From NCBI RefSeq assembly GCF_002095485.1, contig NZ_MLFS01000021.1:1-63406 (forward strand): DNA of 63,406 nucleotides, written 5' to 3'. Made by a program: the position numbers and the translations under genes. Shown piece after piece: positions 32,659 through 42,772 of this stretch (position 1 is its first letter; the number at the start of each line of letters is the position of its first letter). The notes under the pieces were generated by a model that was given only the letters and a program-made list of their open reading frames with translations, did not search any database and was not told where the DNA came from. This DNA is from Pantoea wallisii. Lineage in GTDB: Bacteria > Pseudomonadota > Gammaproteobacteria > Enterobacterales > Enterobacteriaceae.

Positions 32659-32688
32659 GGTAGCGGCGCAATAAAGTGTGCCGCTACC
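32659..32688 (+). other. Stem-loop after cysH
   Basis: GGTAGCGGC and GCCGCTACC form a perfect 9-bp stem with a 12-nt loop in the convergent cysH/iap gap. There is no T-run. It probably protects or ends the cysJIH message. The rest of the gap shows nothing recognisable, and no CRISPR repeats are present. Confidence 0.5.
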
Positions 32689-32754
32689 GGGTATGCCTGT
32701 GTGCAGTAACCGTTTCTGAATCGAGCTCCGCGTCCGCGGCAACTCAACTCAACT

Positions 32755-33786
32755 TTACAGCGTCGGATTCGTCAATTCCGTGAGCAGCGGCTGCAAAATC
32801 TTCACGCTATCGCGCGTGCGCTGCGTAATGCGGCCGGGCAGCCAGCGATCAAGGTAGGTAAGATTATCGCGTTCGGTTTGGTGGCGTACCGCGCCGTCCG
32901 GGAAATGCGCCGTGCGGGCGCGCTGCTGCTGACCATCTTTATTGCCCAGCGCCCAGTTGGCGGCGGTAACATCCAGCAGCGGAATGCCGGCTTTATCGAA
33001 CGGATTCACTCCCGGATAATCGCGCGGGGTCATCGCATGACTGGCCGCGGAGATACCGTAACGGTGGGCAATCTGCAGGGCGCGGGCGCTGGTCTGCTTA
33101 CGCACCGCCGAGGGTGTATTGATACCGCTGTTGAAATAGAGGCGATCGCCCACGATCAGGCTATTGAGATCGATCACCAGCAGCGTATTTTTCTTCTCCT
33201 GCGCGCTCATGCGCGCCAGGTAATCATCCATGCCGTGTAAACCCATTTCGCCCGCGCTCAGCGCGACAAAACGCACGCCATAGTGCAGCGGCGCATTGCT
33301 CAGCTGCTGTGCCAGCTCCAGCATCACGCCAAGCCCGGAGGCATTATCATCCACGCCCTGCAGACGCAGACCGCCAAGGTTGTTGTCCGCTTCATGGCGG
33401 CTGAGCGGCGTCCAGGTATCCAGATGCGTAACGATCAGAATCTCCTGCGGCACGCTCCCGGCGCGAGCGGCAATCACCGAGGTGGCGGTCACTTTGTGGC
33501 GGCGCGTTTCGCCGCGCTTCTCCAGCCAGTCATAACCGGTATTGAACTGGCGGGTATTGCTCTGATAACCAAGTCGGGTGAACTGCTGTTGCAGATAATC
33601 CGCGGTCATCAGCTCCGCAGGCGTGCCGCTCATGCGGCCGGGAAAGTAGGTGGCAATATGGCGAAGCTGCTGTTCAGCAAAATGGCCGGGCGCTGCAGGC
33701 GCGGCCTGGGCCAGAAAGGGCAGCCCGCCTGCAACCAGTGCCGCCAGAGCATGGCGGCGCAACAGAGCAAACAGAGTCGTGATCAT
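32755..33786 (-). CDS. iap: Alkaline phosphatase isozyme conversion aminopeptidase Iap
   Basis: Iap is a periplasmic M28-family zinc aminopeptidase that in E. coli trims the N-terminal Arg of PhoA. A signal peptide covers about residues 1-28 (LFALLRRHALAALVAGGLPFLAQAA). Zinc-site blocks VTHLDTWTPL and GVDDNASGLGVMLELAQQL are present. The next motif, normally EExG, reads SAGEMGLHG, so the first Glu (the general base in M28 enzymes) appears to be Gly. The length is 343 aa (345 in E. coli). It lies between the cysJIH and cysGDNC operons, on the minus strand. Confidence 0.9.
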   Translation of the reverse strand: MITTLFALLRRHALAALVAGGLPFLAQAAPAAPGHFAEQQLRHIATYFPGRMSGTPAELMTADYLQQQFTRLGYQSNTRQFNTGYDWLEKRGETRRHKVTATSVIAARAGSVPQEILIVTHLDTWTPLSRHEADNNLGGLRLQGVDDNASGLGVMLELAQQLSNAPLHYGVRFVALSAGEMGLHGMDDYLARMSAQEKKNTLLVIDLNSLIVGDRLYFNSGINTPSAVRKQTSARALQIAHRYGISAASHAMTPRDYPGVNPFDKAGIPLLDVTAANWALGNKDGQQQRARTAHFPDGAVRHQTERDNLTYLDRWLPGRITQRTRDSVKILQPLLTELTNPTL

Positions 33787-34017
33787 GACATCCCGTCAGG
33801 GTAAAAAAATTCTGAGTTAGTATGAAACTGTGACCGGCTTTGCACAATTTGAATTGCTCCGAAACACCAGCAATATCATCTGTTAAGCACAAATTGTTAT
33901 CAGCAATCCTGGGGCGTTATTCCATTCAGTAACTACTAATGCCAATTCGTAATTTCATCAGCCAGAAGGCAGGGACGTATAGTCGCGTTAACTTATTGTA
34001 AAACTAGCAAGGTTAAC

Positions 34018-35434
34018 GTGGATTATTTGCCTCTTTTTGCCGATCTCAAAAACCGTCCGGTGCTGGTGGTCGGCGGTGGTGAAATCGCGGCGCGCAAAAT
34101 CGAGCTGCTGCGGCGCGCCGGTGCGCGCGTGCAGGTTGCCGCGCGCGAGCTGGGCCATGAGCTACAGGCGCTGCTGGAGATAGCGGCAATTGAGTGGGTG
34201 GCGCAGCACTTTGATCCCGCCCAGCTGGATGGCGTTTTCCTTGTGATTGCCGCCACCGATGACAATGCCCTTAACGCCCGGGTATTTGATGCCGCCAACG
34301 CGCGGCACAAGCTGGTTAACGTGGTCGACGATCAGCCGAAATGCAGCTTTATCTTCCCGTCAATTGTTGACCGTTCGCCATTAGTGGTGGCGATCTCGTC
34401 AAGCGGCACCGCGCCGGTGCTGGCGCGTCTGCTGCGGGAAAAAATCGAAGCGCTGCTCCCCGCGAACCTCGGGCAGATGGCCGACGTAGCCGGGCAGTGG
34501 CGTGACAAAGTTAAACAGCGCTACCGCAGGATGTCTGATCGCCGGCGTTTCTGGGAGCGCGCCTTCAATGGCCTGTTTGCCAGCCAGATGGCGGCGGGCA
34601 ACGTTAATGAAGCGCGTCAGACGCTGGATCGCGAACTGGAGAACAGCAGCGACAATCAGGGGGAGATCACCCTGGTGGGCGCGGGGCCGGGCGACAGCGG
34701 GCTGCTGACGCTGCGCGGCTTGCAGGTGATGCAGCTGGCCGATGTGGTGCTGTATGACCATTTGGTGAGCGAAGAGGTATTAGAGCTGGTGCGCCGCGAT
34801 GCCGACCGCATCTGCGTTGGCAAACGTGCCGGCGCGCACTCGGTGCCGCAGGAGGAGACCAACCAGCTGCTGGTCACGCTGGCGCAGCAGGGCAAGCGCG
34901 TGGTGCAGCCTGAAGGGCGGCGATCCGTTTATCTTTGGCCGCGGCGGCGAGGAGCTGCAGGCGGCACAGGCGGCCGGCATTCCGTTTCAGGTGGTGCCGG
35001 GCATCACCGCTGCTGCCGGCGCGACCGCCTATGCCGGTATTCCGTTAACCCACCGCGACTACGCCCAGAGCGTGCTGTTTATCACCGGACATTGCCAGGC
35101 GGACAGCCAGGGCATTGACTGGCCATCGCTGGCGCGTGCGCGGCAAACGCTGGCGATCTACATGGGCACGGTTAAAGCGGCAGAGATCGCCGCCGGACTG
35201 ATTGAACATGGCCGCGATGCAGCAACGCCGGTGGCCGTGATTGGGCGCGGCACGCGTCAGGATCAGCAGGTGCTGACCGGCACACTCGAAAATCTTGAGG
35301 CGCTGGCGGCAGCGGCGCCCACGCCAGCACTGCTCGTGATTGGCGAAGTGGTGAATTTACACGGGCAGTTAGCCTGGTTCCAACATTCGGCACAGCAGGG
35401 GGCTCGCGAGTCCGCCGTTGTCACTTTGGCTTGA
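34018..35434 (+). pseudogene. cysG: Siroheme synthase CysG, frameshifted as read
   Basis: CysG makes siroheme for CysI from uroporphyrinogen III. The N-terminal precorrin-2 dehydrogenase/ferrochelatase ([13 protein letters not shown]) and the start of the C-terminal SUMT methyltransferase ([15 protein letters not shown]) are in one frame. Near 34907 an extra base (GTGCAGCCTGAAG for GTGCGCCTGAAG) shifts the frame. The remainder, [40 protein letters not shown], continues to 35434. Corrected, it is 471 aa (457 in E. coli). The start is GTG after AAGGTTAAC. Its placement upstream of cysDNC differs from E. coli, where cysG follows nirBDC. Confidence 0.92.
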
Positions 35435-35443
35435 GGAAAAATT

Positions 35444-36351
35444 ATGGACCAAAACCGTCTTACTCATCTGCGCCAGCTGGAAGCAGAGAGTATCCATATC
35501 ATCCGCGAGGTAGCGGCCGAGTTTAGCAATCCGGTGATGATGTACTCCATCGGCAAGGACTCCTCGGTCATGCTGCATCTGGCGCGTAAAGCCTTCTATC
35601 CGGGCACGCTGCCGTTTCCGCTGCTGCACGTTGATACCGGCTGGAAATTCCGTGAAATGTACGCGTTCCGCGACCGCACGGTGAAGAACATGGGCGCTGA
35701 GCTGCTGGTTCACCGCAATCCGGAAGGCGTGGCGATGGGCATCAACCCATTTGTGCACGGCAGCGCCAAGCACACCGATATCATGAAAACTGAGGCCTTA
35801 AGCAGGCACTCAACAAATATGGGTTTGATGCTGCCTTCGGTGGCGCGCGCCGCGATGAAGAGAAGTCGCGTGCTAAAGAGCGTATCTACTCATTCCGCGA
35901 CCGTTTCCACCGCTGGGACCCGAAAAACCAACGTCCTGAGCTGTGGCACAACTACAACGGCCAGATTAACAAAGGTGAAAGCATCCGCGTCTTCCCGCTC
36001 TCCAACTGGACCGAGCTGGATATCTGGCAGTACATCTTCCTGGAAAACATCGAAATTGTTCCGCTGTACCTGGCGGCACCGCGTCCGGTGCTGGAGCGTG
36101 ATGGCATGCTGATGATGGTGGATGACGATCGCATCGATCTGCAGCCTGGTGAAGTGATCAAGCAGCGTATGGTGCGTTTCCGTACGCTGGGCTGTTGGCC
36201 GCTGACTGGCGCGGTGGAGTCAGAAGCGCAGACGCTACCGGAGATCATTGAAGAGATGCTGGTCTCTACCACCAGTGAACGCCAGGGCCGCGTAATAGAC
36301 CGCGATCAGTCCGGTTCGATGGAACTCAAGAAACGTCAGGGTTATTTCTAA
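35444..36351 (+). pseudogene. cysD: Sulfate adenylyltransferase small subunit CysD, frameshifted as read
   Basis: CysD is the PP-loop catalytic subunit of ATP sulfurylase, forming APS from sulfate and ATP with the GTPase Cys[20 protein letters not shown] and the [12 protein letters not shown] region are in the first frame. At about 35795 GAGGCCTTAAG is read where GAGGGCCTTAAG (EGLKQ) is expected, so one G of GGG is lost. The remaining sequence ([19 protein letters not shown], then [17 protein letters not shown] and [12 protein letters not shown]) is intact. Corrected, it is 302 aa, identical in length to E. coli CysD. Confidence 0.93.
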
Positions 36352-36361
36352 GGAGACGCAG

Positions 36362-37789
36362 ATGAATACCGTTATTGCACAACAGATTGCCGATCAGGGC
36401 GGCGTAGAAGCCTGGCTGACCGCGCAACAGCACAAAAGCCTGCTGCGTTTCCTCACCTGCGGTAGCGTCGACGACGGCAAAAGTACGCTGATTGGTCGTC
36501 TGCTGCACGATACCCGACAGATTTATGAAGATCAGCTCTCTTCGCTGCACAATGACAGCAAACGTCACGGCACGCAGGGCGAGAAGCTGGATCTGGCGCT
36601 GCTGGTGGATGGTTTGCAGGCCGAGCGCGAACAGGGCATCACCATTGATGTCGCCTATCGCTACTTCTCTACCGAGAAGCGCAAATTTATCATCGCTGAT
36701 ACGCCGGGGCACGAGCAATACACGCGCAATATGGCGACCGGCGCATCTACTTGCGACCTGGCGATTCTGCTGATCGATGCGCGTAAAGGCGTGCTGGATC
36801 AAACCCGTCGCCACAGCTTTATCTCGACGCTGTTAGGCATCAAACACCTGGTGGTGGCGATCAATAAAATGGATCTGGTGGCGTATCGCCAGGAGACATT
36901 TGAGCAGATCAAACAGGATTACCTCGATTTCGCCGCGCAGCTGCCGGACGACCTGGATATCCGCTTTGTGCCGATGTCGGCGCTGGAGGGCGATAACGTC
37001 GCTACACAGAGCGTCACCATGCCGTGGTACAGCGGCCCAACGCTGCTTGACGTGCTGGAGACCGTAGAGCTGAAGCGCGTGGTGGATCACCAGCCGATGC
37101 GCTTCCCGGTGCAATATGTGAACCGTCCGAATCTGGATTTCCGCGGCTATGCCGGTACGCTGGCATCTGGCGTGGTGAGCGTTGGCCAGCGTGTCAAAGT
37201 GCTGCCATCCGGCGTTGAATCCAGCGTGGCCCGCATCGTGACTTTTGATGGCGATCTGCCCGAAGCGGCAGCCGGCGAAGCGATTACGCTGGTGCTGAAT
37301 GATGAGATCGACATCAGCCGTGGCGATCTGCTGGTGGACGCCTCTGCCGATCTTCAGGCTGTACAGTCCGCAACAGTGGATGTGGTATGGATGGCCGAGC
37401 AGCCGCTGCAGGCGGGCCAGAGCTACGAAGTGAAGGTCGCCGGGAAAAAAGCGCGCGGCCGCGTGGAGAAGGTCATTCATCAGGTGGAGATCAACACTCT
37501 GGAGAAGCGCGCGGTTGAGAGCCTGCCGCTCAATGGTATTGGCCTGGTGGAGATCACTTTCGATGAGCCGATGGTGCTGGATGCTTATCAGCAGAATCCG
37601 GTAACCGGTGGAATGATCTTTATCGATCGCCTGAGTAATGTGACGGTCGGTGCCGGGATGATCAATCAGCCCCTGAGTGAAAACCGTGCTCAGACTGGTG
37701 AGTACAGTGATTTTGAGCTGGAGCTGAATGCGCTGGTGCGCCGTCACTTCCCGCACTGGAATGCGCGCGATCTGCTGGGCGGTCAGTAA
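36362..37789 (+). CDS. cysN: Sulfate adenylyltransferase subunit 1 CysN
   Basis: CysN is the GTPase subunit that couples GTP hydrolysis to APS synthesis by CysD. It is an EF-Tu-like protein with P-loop GSVDDGKST (about 34-42), switch [18 protein letters not shown] and the beta-barrel domains II and III. It is 475 aa, as in E. coli. It starts 10 bp after cysD behind AAGGAGACGCAG, and its TAA overlaps the cysC ATG by one base. Confidence 0.96.
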   Translation: MNTVIAQQIADQGGVEAWLTAQQHKSLLRFLTCGSVDDGKSTLIGRLLHDTRQIYEDQLSSLHNDSKRHGTQGEKLDLALLVDGLQAEREQGITIDVAYRYFSTEKRKFIIADTPGHEQYTRNMATGASTCDLAILLIDARKGVLDQTRRHSFISTLLGIKHLVVAINKMDLVAYRQETFEQIKQDYLDFAAQLPDDLDIRFVPMSALEGDNVATQSVTMPWYSGPTLLDVLETVELKRVVDHQPMRFPVQYVNRPNLDFRGYAGTLASGVVSVGQRVKVLPSGVESSVARIVTFDGDLPEAAAGEAITLVLNDEIDISRGDLLVDASADLQAVQSATVDVVWMAEQPLQAGQSYEVKVAGKKARGRVEKVIHQVEINTLEKRAVESLPLNGIGLVEITFDEPMVLDAYQQNPVTGGMIFIDRLSNVTVGAGMINQPLSENRAQTGEYSDFELELNALVRRHFPHWNARDLLGGQ

Positions 37790-38394
37790 TGGCACAGCAC
37801 GATGAAAACGTGGTGTGGCATGACCATCCGGTCACGCGGGCTGAACGCGAACAGCAGCACGGCCATCAGGGCGTGGTGCTGTGGTTTACCGGGCTCTCCG
37901 GCTCGGGTAAATCCACCGTGGCGGGCGCGCTGGAGCAGGCGTTGCACCGGTTGGGCGTCAGCACCTATCTGCTGGACGGCGACAATGTGCGCCACGGGCT
38001 ATGCCGCGATCTCGGCTTCAGCGATGACGATCGTAAAGAGAACATTCGTCGCGTCGGGGAAGTGGCAAAACTGATGGTGGATGCGGGCCTCGTGGTGCTG
38101 ACCGCATTTATCTCGCCGCACCGTGCAGAGCGTCAGATGGTGCGCGATCTGCTCGGCGAGGGCCAGTTTGTTGAAGTGTTTGTGGATACGCCGCTGGCCG
38201 TGTGTGAAGCGCGCGATCCCAAAGGATTATACAAAAAAGCCCGGGCCGGTGAGCTGCGTAATTTCACCGGTATCGACAGCGTTTACGAGGCGCCGGATGC
38301 CCCGGAAATCCAGCTGGATGGCGAACAATTGGTTACAAAACTCGCGGCCCAATTGTTAGACCTGTTGCGCCACCGCGATATCATCAGATCCTGA
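37789..38394 (+). CDS. cysC: Adenylyl-sulfate kinase CysC
   Basis: CysC phosphorylates APS to PAPS. The Walker [10 protein letters not shown] is at 35-43, followed by [33 protein letters not shown] and [15 protein letters not shown], all typical of APS kinase. The length is 201 aa, as in E. coli. It overlaps cysN by one base at the end of the cysGDNC operon. Confidence 0.96.
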   Translation: MAQHDENVVWHDHPVTRAEREQQHGHQGVVLWFTGLSGSGKSTVAGALEQALHRLGVSTYLLDGDNVRHGLCRDLGFSDDDRKENIRRVGEVAKLMVDAGLVVLTAFISPHRAERQMVRDLLGEGQFVEVFVDTPLAVCEARDPKGLYKKARAGELRNFTGIDSVYEAPDAPEIQLDGEQLVTKLAAQLLDLLRHRDIIRS

Positions 38395-38451
38395 ACCGAC
38401 AGCGGCAGATCCTTATCGGGTTTGCCGCGCTTTAGCGTCAACAGGATCTCT

Positions 38452-38772
38452 ATGCAGAACGTTACTCCCATGCTGGCACGTAAAGATGAACGCAACCCGG
38501 ATGAGCCGCGCTCATCGTTGCCGGGCGGCGTAATAGGCTTTTTCTCCTACTGGTGCGCACTGGGCATTCCGTTCCTGCTTTACGGCTCTAACACGCTGTT
38601 CTTCTTTCTCTATACCTGGCCGTTCTTCCTTGCGCTATTGCCCGCTTCGGTGCTGATTGGCATCGTACTGAGCCAGTTACTGCGCGGTCGACTGCTGTGG
38701 AGCGGAGGGCTCACCGTGCTGCTGGTGGTACTCCTGTTCTGGCTGGTTTTCTCTTTTCTCTCCGGCTGGTAA
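38452..38772 (+). CDS. ygbE: YgbE family inner-membrane protein (DUF3561)
   Basis: This is a small inner-membrane protein of 106 aa (107 in E. coli) with no known function. The N-terminal 25 residues are polar; then three hydrophobic segments follow, including the conserved YGSNTLFFFLYTWPFFLALLP. I chose the ATG at 38452 because AGGA lies just upstream and the length then matches the family; an in-frame ATG at 38422 would add ten residues. It lies between cysC and ftsB as in E. coli. Confidence 0.9.
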   Translation: MQNVTPMLARKDERNPDEPRSSLPGGVIGFFSYWCALGIPFLLYGSNTLFFFLYTWPFFLALLPASVLIGIVLSQLLRGRLLWSGGLTVLLVVLLFWLVFSFLSGW

Positions 38773-39008
38773 GCCTCAGGCTGATGTGCAAACGCATCGG
38801 CAGGTTACAAAAGTTTACCTGCTTCTGTGGCGATTAGGGCTGAGCGCGCGGTATGTCCGTCTTCTGTTAGCGATCCTCTGCGGGCGATTTTCGCCATCAG
38901 ACACTAGCGCATCGCTTACTGTTTGTGCCGGCCAGGTTGAATTTCGCTGCCGCTGTGGAGTCCGGCGTCAAGTTATGGGATGATTGGGCCGTTTTTCAGG
39001 GGGCGGGG

Positions 39009-39323
39009 ATGGGAAAACTGACGTTACTGCTGCTCGTGCTGCTGGGATGGTTGCAATACTCTCTGTGGCTGGGCAAGAACGGTATCCATGATTATACGCG
39101 CGTCAATGAAGACGTTGCGTCACAACAGGCGAATAACGCCAAACTCAAAGCGCGAAACGATCAACTGTTTGCCGAAATTGACGATCTCAATGGGGGCTCA
39201 GAGGCGATTGAGGAGCGCGCACGCAGCGAGCTCGGCATGATTAAGCCTGGCGAGACTTTCTATCGTCTGGTGCCGGACCAGAATAAACGTAATGCGCAGT
39301 CTGCGCAGAACCAGCAACGATAA
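39009..39323 (+). CDS. ftsB: Cell division protein FtsB
   Basis: FtsB is a bitopic divisome protein that, with FtsL and FtsQ, activates FtsWI septal synthesis. A short cytoplasmic MGK is followed by one membrane helix ([19 protein letters not shown]), then a periplasmic coiled coil rich in Gln, Asn and Lys, and the conserved [21 protein letters not shown]. From the ATG at 39009, after GGGGGCGGG, it is 104 aa (103 in E. coli). The ORF is open back to 38925, but no better start is seen. ispD follows 3 bp downstream. Confidence 0.93.
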   Translation: MGKLTLLLLVLLGWLQYSLWLGKNGIHDYTRVNEDVASQQANNAKLKARNDQLFAEIDDLNGGSEAIEERARSELGMIKPGETFYRLVPDQNKRNAQSAQNQQR

Positions 39324-39326
39324 TCC

Positions 39327-40043
39327 ATGACTCATTTCTCTTCCGCGGCGGATGTGATTGCCGTCGTACCGGCTGCCGGTGTCGGCAGTCGCATGCAGGC
39401 GGCCTGTCCAAAACAGTATCTTACGATTGGTCAGCACACTCTGCTGGAGCACAGCGTGGCGCGCCTGCTGGCGCACCCGGCGGTGAAGCAGGTGGTGGTG
39501 CCGGTCAGCCCGGACGATGGCTGGTTTGATACGCTGCCCCTCGCGCGCGATACGCGCGTGCTGCGTGTTACCGGTGGCGAAACCCGTGCCGAATCGGTAC
39601 TGGCCGGCCTGCAGGCGATTACCCACAGTGCGTGGGTGCTGGTGCACGACGCCGCACGTCCCTGTCTGCATCCTGACGATTTAGCGCGTCTGCTGGCCGT
39701 GCGTGAGCACAGCAGAGTGGGAGCCATCCTCGCCGCGCCAGTACGTGACACCATGAAGCGTGCAGAGCCGGGTAAACAGGCGATTGCACATACCGTGGAG
39801 CGTGAAGCACTCTGGCATGCGCTCACGCCACAATTTTTCCCGCATGCGCTGCTGACCGCCTGCCTGACGCGCGCGCTGCACGAAGGCGCGACGATTACCG
39901 ATGAAGCCTCCGCGCTGGAGTACTGCGGTTATCACCCGGAGCTGGTCAACGGGCGCAGCGACAACATCAAGGTGACGCGGCCAGAGGACCTGGCGCTGGC
40001 GGCCTTCTACCTCACACAGATTCAGTTAAAGGAGAGCGCATGA
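39327..40043 (+). CDS. ispD: 2-C-methyl-D-erythritol 4-phosphate cytidylyltransferase IspD
   Basis: IspD joins MEP and CTP to CDP-ME in the non-mevalonate isoprenoid pathway. The nucleotide-binding [20 protein letters not shown], the HDAARPCL block, and [14 protein letters not shown] with [13 protein letters not shown] are typical. It is 238 aa (236 in E. coli). The stop overlaps the start of ispF in the ATGATG string at 40040-40045, so the two consecutive-pathway genes are coupled. Confidence 0.95.
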   Translation: MTHFSSAADVIAVVPAAGVGSRMQAACPKQYLTIGQHTLLEHSVARLLAHPAVKQVVVPVSPDDGWFDTLPLARDTRVLRVTGGETRAESVLAGLQAITHSAWVLVHDAARPCLHPDDLARLLAVREHSRVGAILAAPVRDTMKRAEPGKQAIAHTVEREALWHALTPQFFPHALLTACLTRALHEGATITDEASALEYCGYHPELVNGRSDNIKVTRPEDLALAAFYLTQIQLKESA

Positions 40044-40516
40044 TGCGTATCGGTCACGGTTTTGACGTTCACGCTTTTGGCGGCGAAGGTCCGTTAGTGA
40101 TTGGCGGGGTGCGTATTCCCTTCGAACAGGGTTTTATTGCTCACTCTGACGGTGATGTCGCCCTGCACGCGCTGACGGATGCACTGCTTGGCGCCGTGGC
40201 GATGGGCGACATCGGCAAGCTGTTCCCGGATACCGATCCCGCCTTTAAAGGGGCTGACAGTCGCGGCCTGCTGCGTGAAGCCTGGCGTCGTATCCAGCAG
40301 AAGGGCTATCGCATCGGGAACGTGGATGTCACCCTGATTGCCCAGGCGCCGAAAATGCTGCCGCACGTCCCGCAGATGCGCGTCAATATAGCCGAAGATC
40401 TCGGCTGTCATATGGACGATGTCAACGTTAAAGCCACCACTACTGAAAAGCTTGGCTTTACCGGCCGTGGTGAAGGTATCGCCTGTGAAGCGGTCGCGCT
40501 GCTGGTGAAAGCATGA
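40043..40516 (+). CDS. ispF: 2-C-methyl-D-erythritol 2,4-cyclodiphosphate synthase IspF
   Basis: IspF cyclises CDP-ME 2-phosphate to MEcPP, releasing CMP. The N-terminus [14 protein letters not shown] carries the metal-binding Asp/His pair, and [25 protein letters not shown] and [22 protein letters not shown] are conserved. It is 157 aa from 40043 (159 in E. coli); the adjoining ATG at 40040 would add one Met. Its stop overlaps truD by ATGA. Confidence 0.95.
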   Translation: MRIGHGFDVHAFGGEGPLVIGGVRIPFEQGFIAHSDGDVALHALTDALLGAVAMGDIGKLFPDTDPAFKGADSRGLLREAWRRIQQKGYRIGNVDVTLIAQAPKMLPHVPQMRVNIAEDLGCHMDDVNVKATTTEKLGFTGRGEGIACEAVALLVKA

Positions 40517-41556
40517 GTGAACTGCTGTACCTGCACGGCGTGCCAGGGGCGACGGGCGTCATCAAAGCCAATCCTGAGGACTTCGTGGTTATCGAAGATC
40601 TTGGTTATCCCTATGATGGGGAGGGCGAGCAGCTGCTGGTGCGCATCCGTAAGATTGGCTGCAACACACGCTTTGTTGCCGAAGCGATCGCAAAGTTTCT
40701 TGGCGTACATCAGCGCGACCTCAGCTACGCCGGCATGAAAGATCGCCATGCGGTGACGGAACAGACGCTCTGTTTCCGCGTGCCGGGCACGGCCATGCCA
40801 AACCTGGCGGGCTTCCGGCTGGAAGGCGTGGAGATCCTGCAGGTGATTCGCCACAAGCGCAAACTGCGCACCGGCGCGCTGGCGGGAAATGCGTTTCGCC
40901 TTGTGGTACGGCAGGTTTCTGACCGTGCAGAAGTGGAAGCGCGGCTGCAAAAAATCGCGCAGCAGGGCGTACCGAACTATTTCGGCGAGCAGCGATTTGG
41001 CCGTGGCGGCAATAACCTGACGCAGGCAAAGCAGTGGGCGCAAGAGACGTTTCGCCCGCGCGATCGCAGCATGAAAGGCATTCTGCTATCAGCCGCACGC
41101 AGTCACCTGTTTAACCAGGTGACCAGTGCACGTCTGCAGCGTGATGGCGCGCTGGATCGCGTTCAGGCCGGCGATGCCCTGCAGCTTGCCGGGCGCGGCA
41201 GCTGGTTTGTGGCGCAGGCGGACGAGCTGGCTGAGCTGCAGCAGCGCGTGGAGAGCCACCAGCTGCGCATCACCGCACCGCTCGCCGGACGCGGTGAACC
41301 CGGTACGCAGGGCGAGGCGCTGGCGTTTGAGCAGCAGCAGCTGGCGGGCTCAGCCGATCTGCTGGCGCTGCTGGAACGCGAACGTGTGGATGCCGCGCGC
41401 CGTGCCATGCTGGTGGTGCCCAAAGATCTGCGCTGGAGCTGGTGGGATGACGTCACCTTAGAGATGCAGTTCTGGTTGCCTGCCGGCAGTTTTGCCACCA
41501 GCGTGGTGCGTGAGCTGCTGAGTAACGGCGCCAGCGCGCCTATCGGCGACGAATAA
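40513..41556 (+). CDS. truD: tRNA pseudouridine(13) synthase TruD
   Basis: TruD makes pseudouridine 13 in tRNA-Glu. The catalytic Asp (D77) is in [13 protein letters not shown], and [26 protein letters not shown] and the C-terminal [24 protein letters not shown] are conserved. The length is 347 aa (349 in E. coli). In E. coli surE overlaps the 3' end of truD; here the next gene, 14 bp on, is a LacI-family regulator instead. Confidence 0.95.
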   Translation: MSELLYLHGVPGATGVIKANPEDFVVIEDLGYPYDGEGEQLLVRIRKIGCNTRFVAEAIAKFLGVHQRDLSYAGMKDRHAVTEQTLCFRVPGTAMPNLAGFRLEGVEILQVIRHKRKLRTGALAGNAFRLVVRQVSDRAEVEARLQKIAQQGVPNYFGEQRFGRGGNNLTQAKQWAQETFRPRDRSMKGILLSAARSHLFNQVTSARLQRDGALDRVQAGDALQLAGRGSWFVAQADELAELQQRVESHQLRITAPLAGRGEPGTQGEALAFEQQQLAGSADLLALLERERVDAARRAMLVVPKDLRWSWWDDVTLEMQFWLPAGSFATSVVRELLSNGASAPIGDE

Positions 41557-41570
41557 ACGAGCCGGCAATT

Positions 41571-42614
41571 ATGCACAAAAACCTCACCATCAAGGATATT
41601 GCCGTGCTTGCCGGTGTTTCTATTACGACCGTTTCGCGCGTGCTCAACAAGCATGCATGGGTCTCTGAGAAGACCCGCGCTCGGGTAGAAAAGGTCATCA
41701 CGGAACACCAGTTCAGCCCCAATCTGATGGCGCGCGGTATGATCTCACGCCAGAGCTACACGCTGGCAGTGATCGTCTCTGATATTACCAATCCCTATTT
41801 CGTTACGCTGGTGGCGCAGATCCAACAGATCTGCCTGGCTATTGGGTACAAAATCACTCTTTATGATACGCAGTCTGCCAACCGCAGCCCGGTAACGCCG
41901 GATGAAGAGATCGCTATCTTTCAGTCGATTATCGATAGTCAGATCGATGGGGTGATTGTGCTGGGCGGCCACAGCGACTATGTGCCGATTCCGGAGAGTT
42001 ACCTGGCGATGCTGGACAGGCTGATGCATAAAATGGCTGTGGTCGTGGTGGGGCAACCGCATCCGGATAACCGCTGGCCGTGTGTCATGCGGGATCAGCA
42101 GCACTGTGTTGCGCTGGCGCTCAGGCACCTTCTGGCGCGCGGGTTACGGGAGATTGCGTTTATCGGCGGCTCGCGCAAAGTGTGGGTCACCTGTGAGCGC
42201 GTTAACCACTTTGTGACCACCCTGCAGCAGGCAGATATTACGCCGCGTCATGAGTGGATCTGCCTGAATAACTTTTACCCTGAACACGGGTATCAGGCGG
42301 TTGAAACGCTATGGCAGCTGCCGCAACGTCCACAGGCGCTGGTGGCCATCAACGATCGCGTAGCGATGGGCGCCATCCGCGCGCTGAGCGATCGTGGGAT
42401 TCAGGTGCCGCAGCAGGTCGCTGTGATTAGCTGCGAACGTTTCCCTGGTAGTGAATACTTTATCCCGCGCCTTACCAATGTTGATCATCAAAATACGCTG
42501 CTGGGTCAGAACATTATCACGATGATGATGGCGCAGCTTAACGGCACGTTAGCCGCGGATGCCCGCCGCACGTCACCGTTACATCCGGTACTCATTCCCG
42601 GTGAATCTGCCTGA
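41571..42614 (+). CDS. LacI-family transcriptional regulator of the adjacent sugar locus
   Basis: This is a 347-aa regulator with an N-terminal helix-turn-helix (TIKDIAVLAGVSITTVSRVLN, about residues 6-26), a hinge region, then a periplasmic-binding-protein-like sugar domain (YTLAVIVSDITNPYFVTLVAQIQQ; ALVAINDRVAMGAIRALSDRGIQVPQQVAVISCE). The HTH plus hinge places it in the LacI/GalR family; I do not recognise a specific ortholog. It is co-directional with and 158 bp upstream of the SIS-PTS-porin-GH9 genes, with a perfect 13-bp inverted repeat in the gap that could be its operator. It is likely the local repressor. Confidence 0.88.
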   Translation: MHKNLTIKDIAVLAGVSITTVSRVLNKHAWVSEKTRARVEKVITEHQFSPNLMARGMISRQSYTLAVIVSDITNPYFVTLVAQIQQICLAIGYKITLYDTQSANRSPVTPDEEIAIFQSIIDSQIDGVIVLGGHSDYVPIPESYLAMLDRLMHKMAVVVVGQPHPDNRWPCVMRDQQHCVALALRHLLARGLREIAFIGGSRKVWVTCERVNHFVTTLQQADITPRHEWICLNNFYPEHGYQAVETLWQLPQRPQALVAINDRVAMGAIRALSDRGIQVPQQVAVISCERFPGSEYFIPRLTNVDHQNTLLGQNIITMMMAQLNGTLAADARRTSPLHPVLIPGESA

Positions 42615-42688
42615 ATCGATCCTCCTTCGCGTCCCGCTCCATTTCCGTTGCGCTTTGTTAGCTTGATCGCAAATCCTCCATCCTTTCG

Positions 42689-42749
42689 TTGACTTAATCC
42701 GCGTCGTTAAATAAGTTTGCCTGCCACCTGAAACGTTTTCAGGTGGCAG
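42689..42749 (+). promoter_or_regulatory. Candidate promoter and LacI-type operator before the sugar operon
   Basis: TTGACT at 42689-42694 with a weak TAAGTT 17 bp later (42712-42717) could be the promoter. Immediately downstream, CTGCCACCTGAAA and TTTCAGGTGGCAG form perfect 13-bp arms around CGT (42721-42749). The CG-centred AAACGTTT core is the pattern of LacI/GalR operators. Overlap with the start site fits repression. The -10 match is poor, so the promoter is tentative. Confidence 0.5.
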
Positions 42750-42772
42750 GAGAAATTGTTTAAGGAGCAGTA

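Noticed and set aside
32635..34017. Possible CRISPR-cas near cysH/iap, its usual place in E. coli
   Set aside because: No repeat-spacer pattern and no cas-like ORF; only a 9-bp stem-loop and iap are present.
34799..35434. A separate SUMT-type methyltransferase gene
   Set aside because: It is the C-terminal half of cysG after a one-base insertion; the ATG used is internal.
36833..37795. 320-codon minus-strand ORF inside cysN
   Set aside because: Antisense shadow; cysN is intact and conserved.
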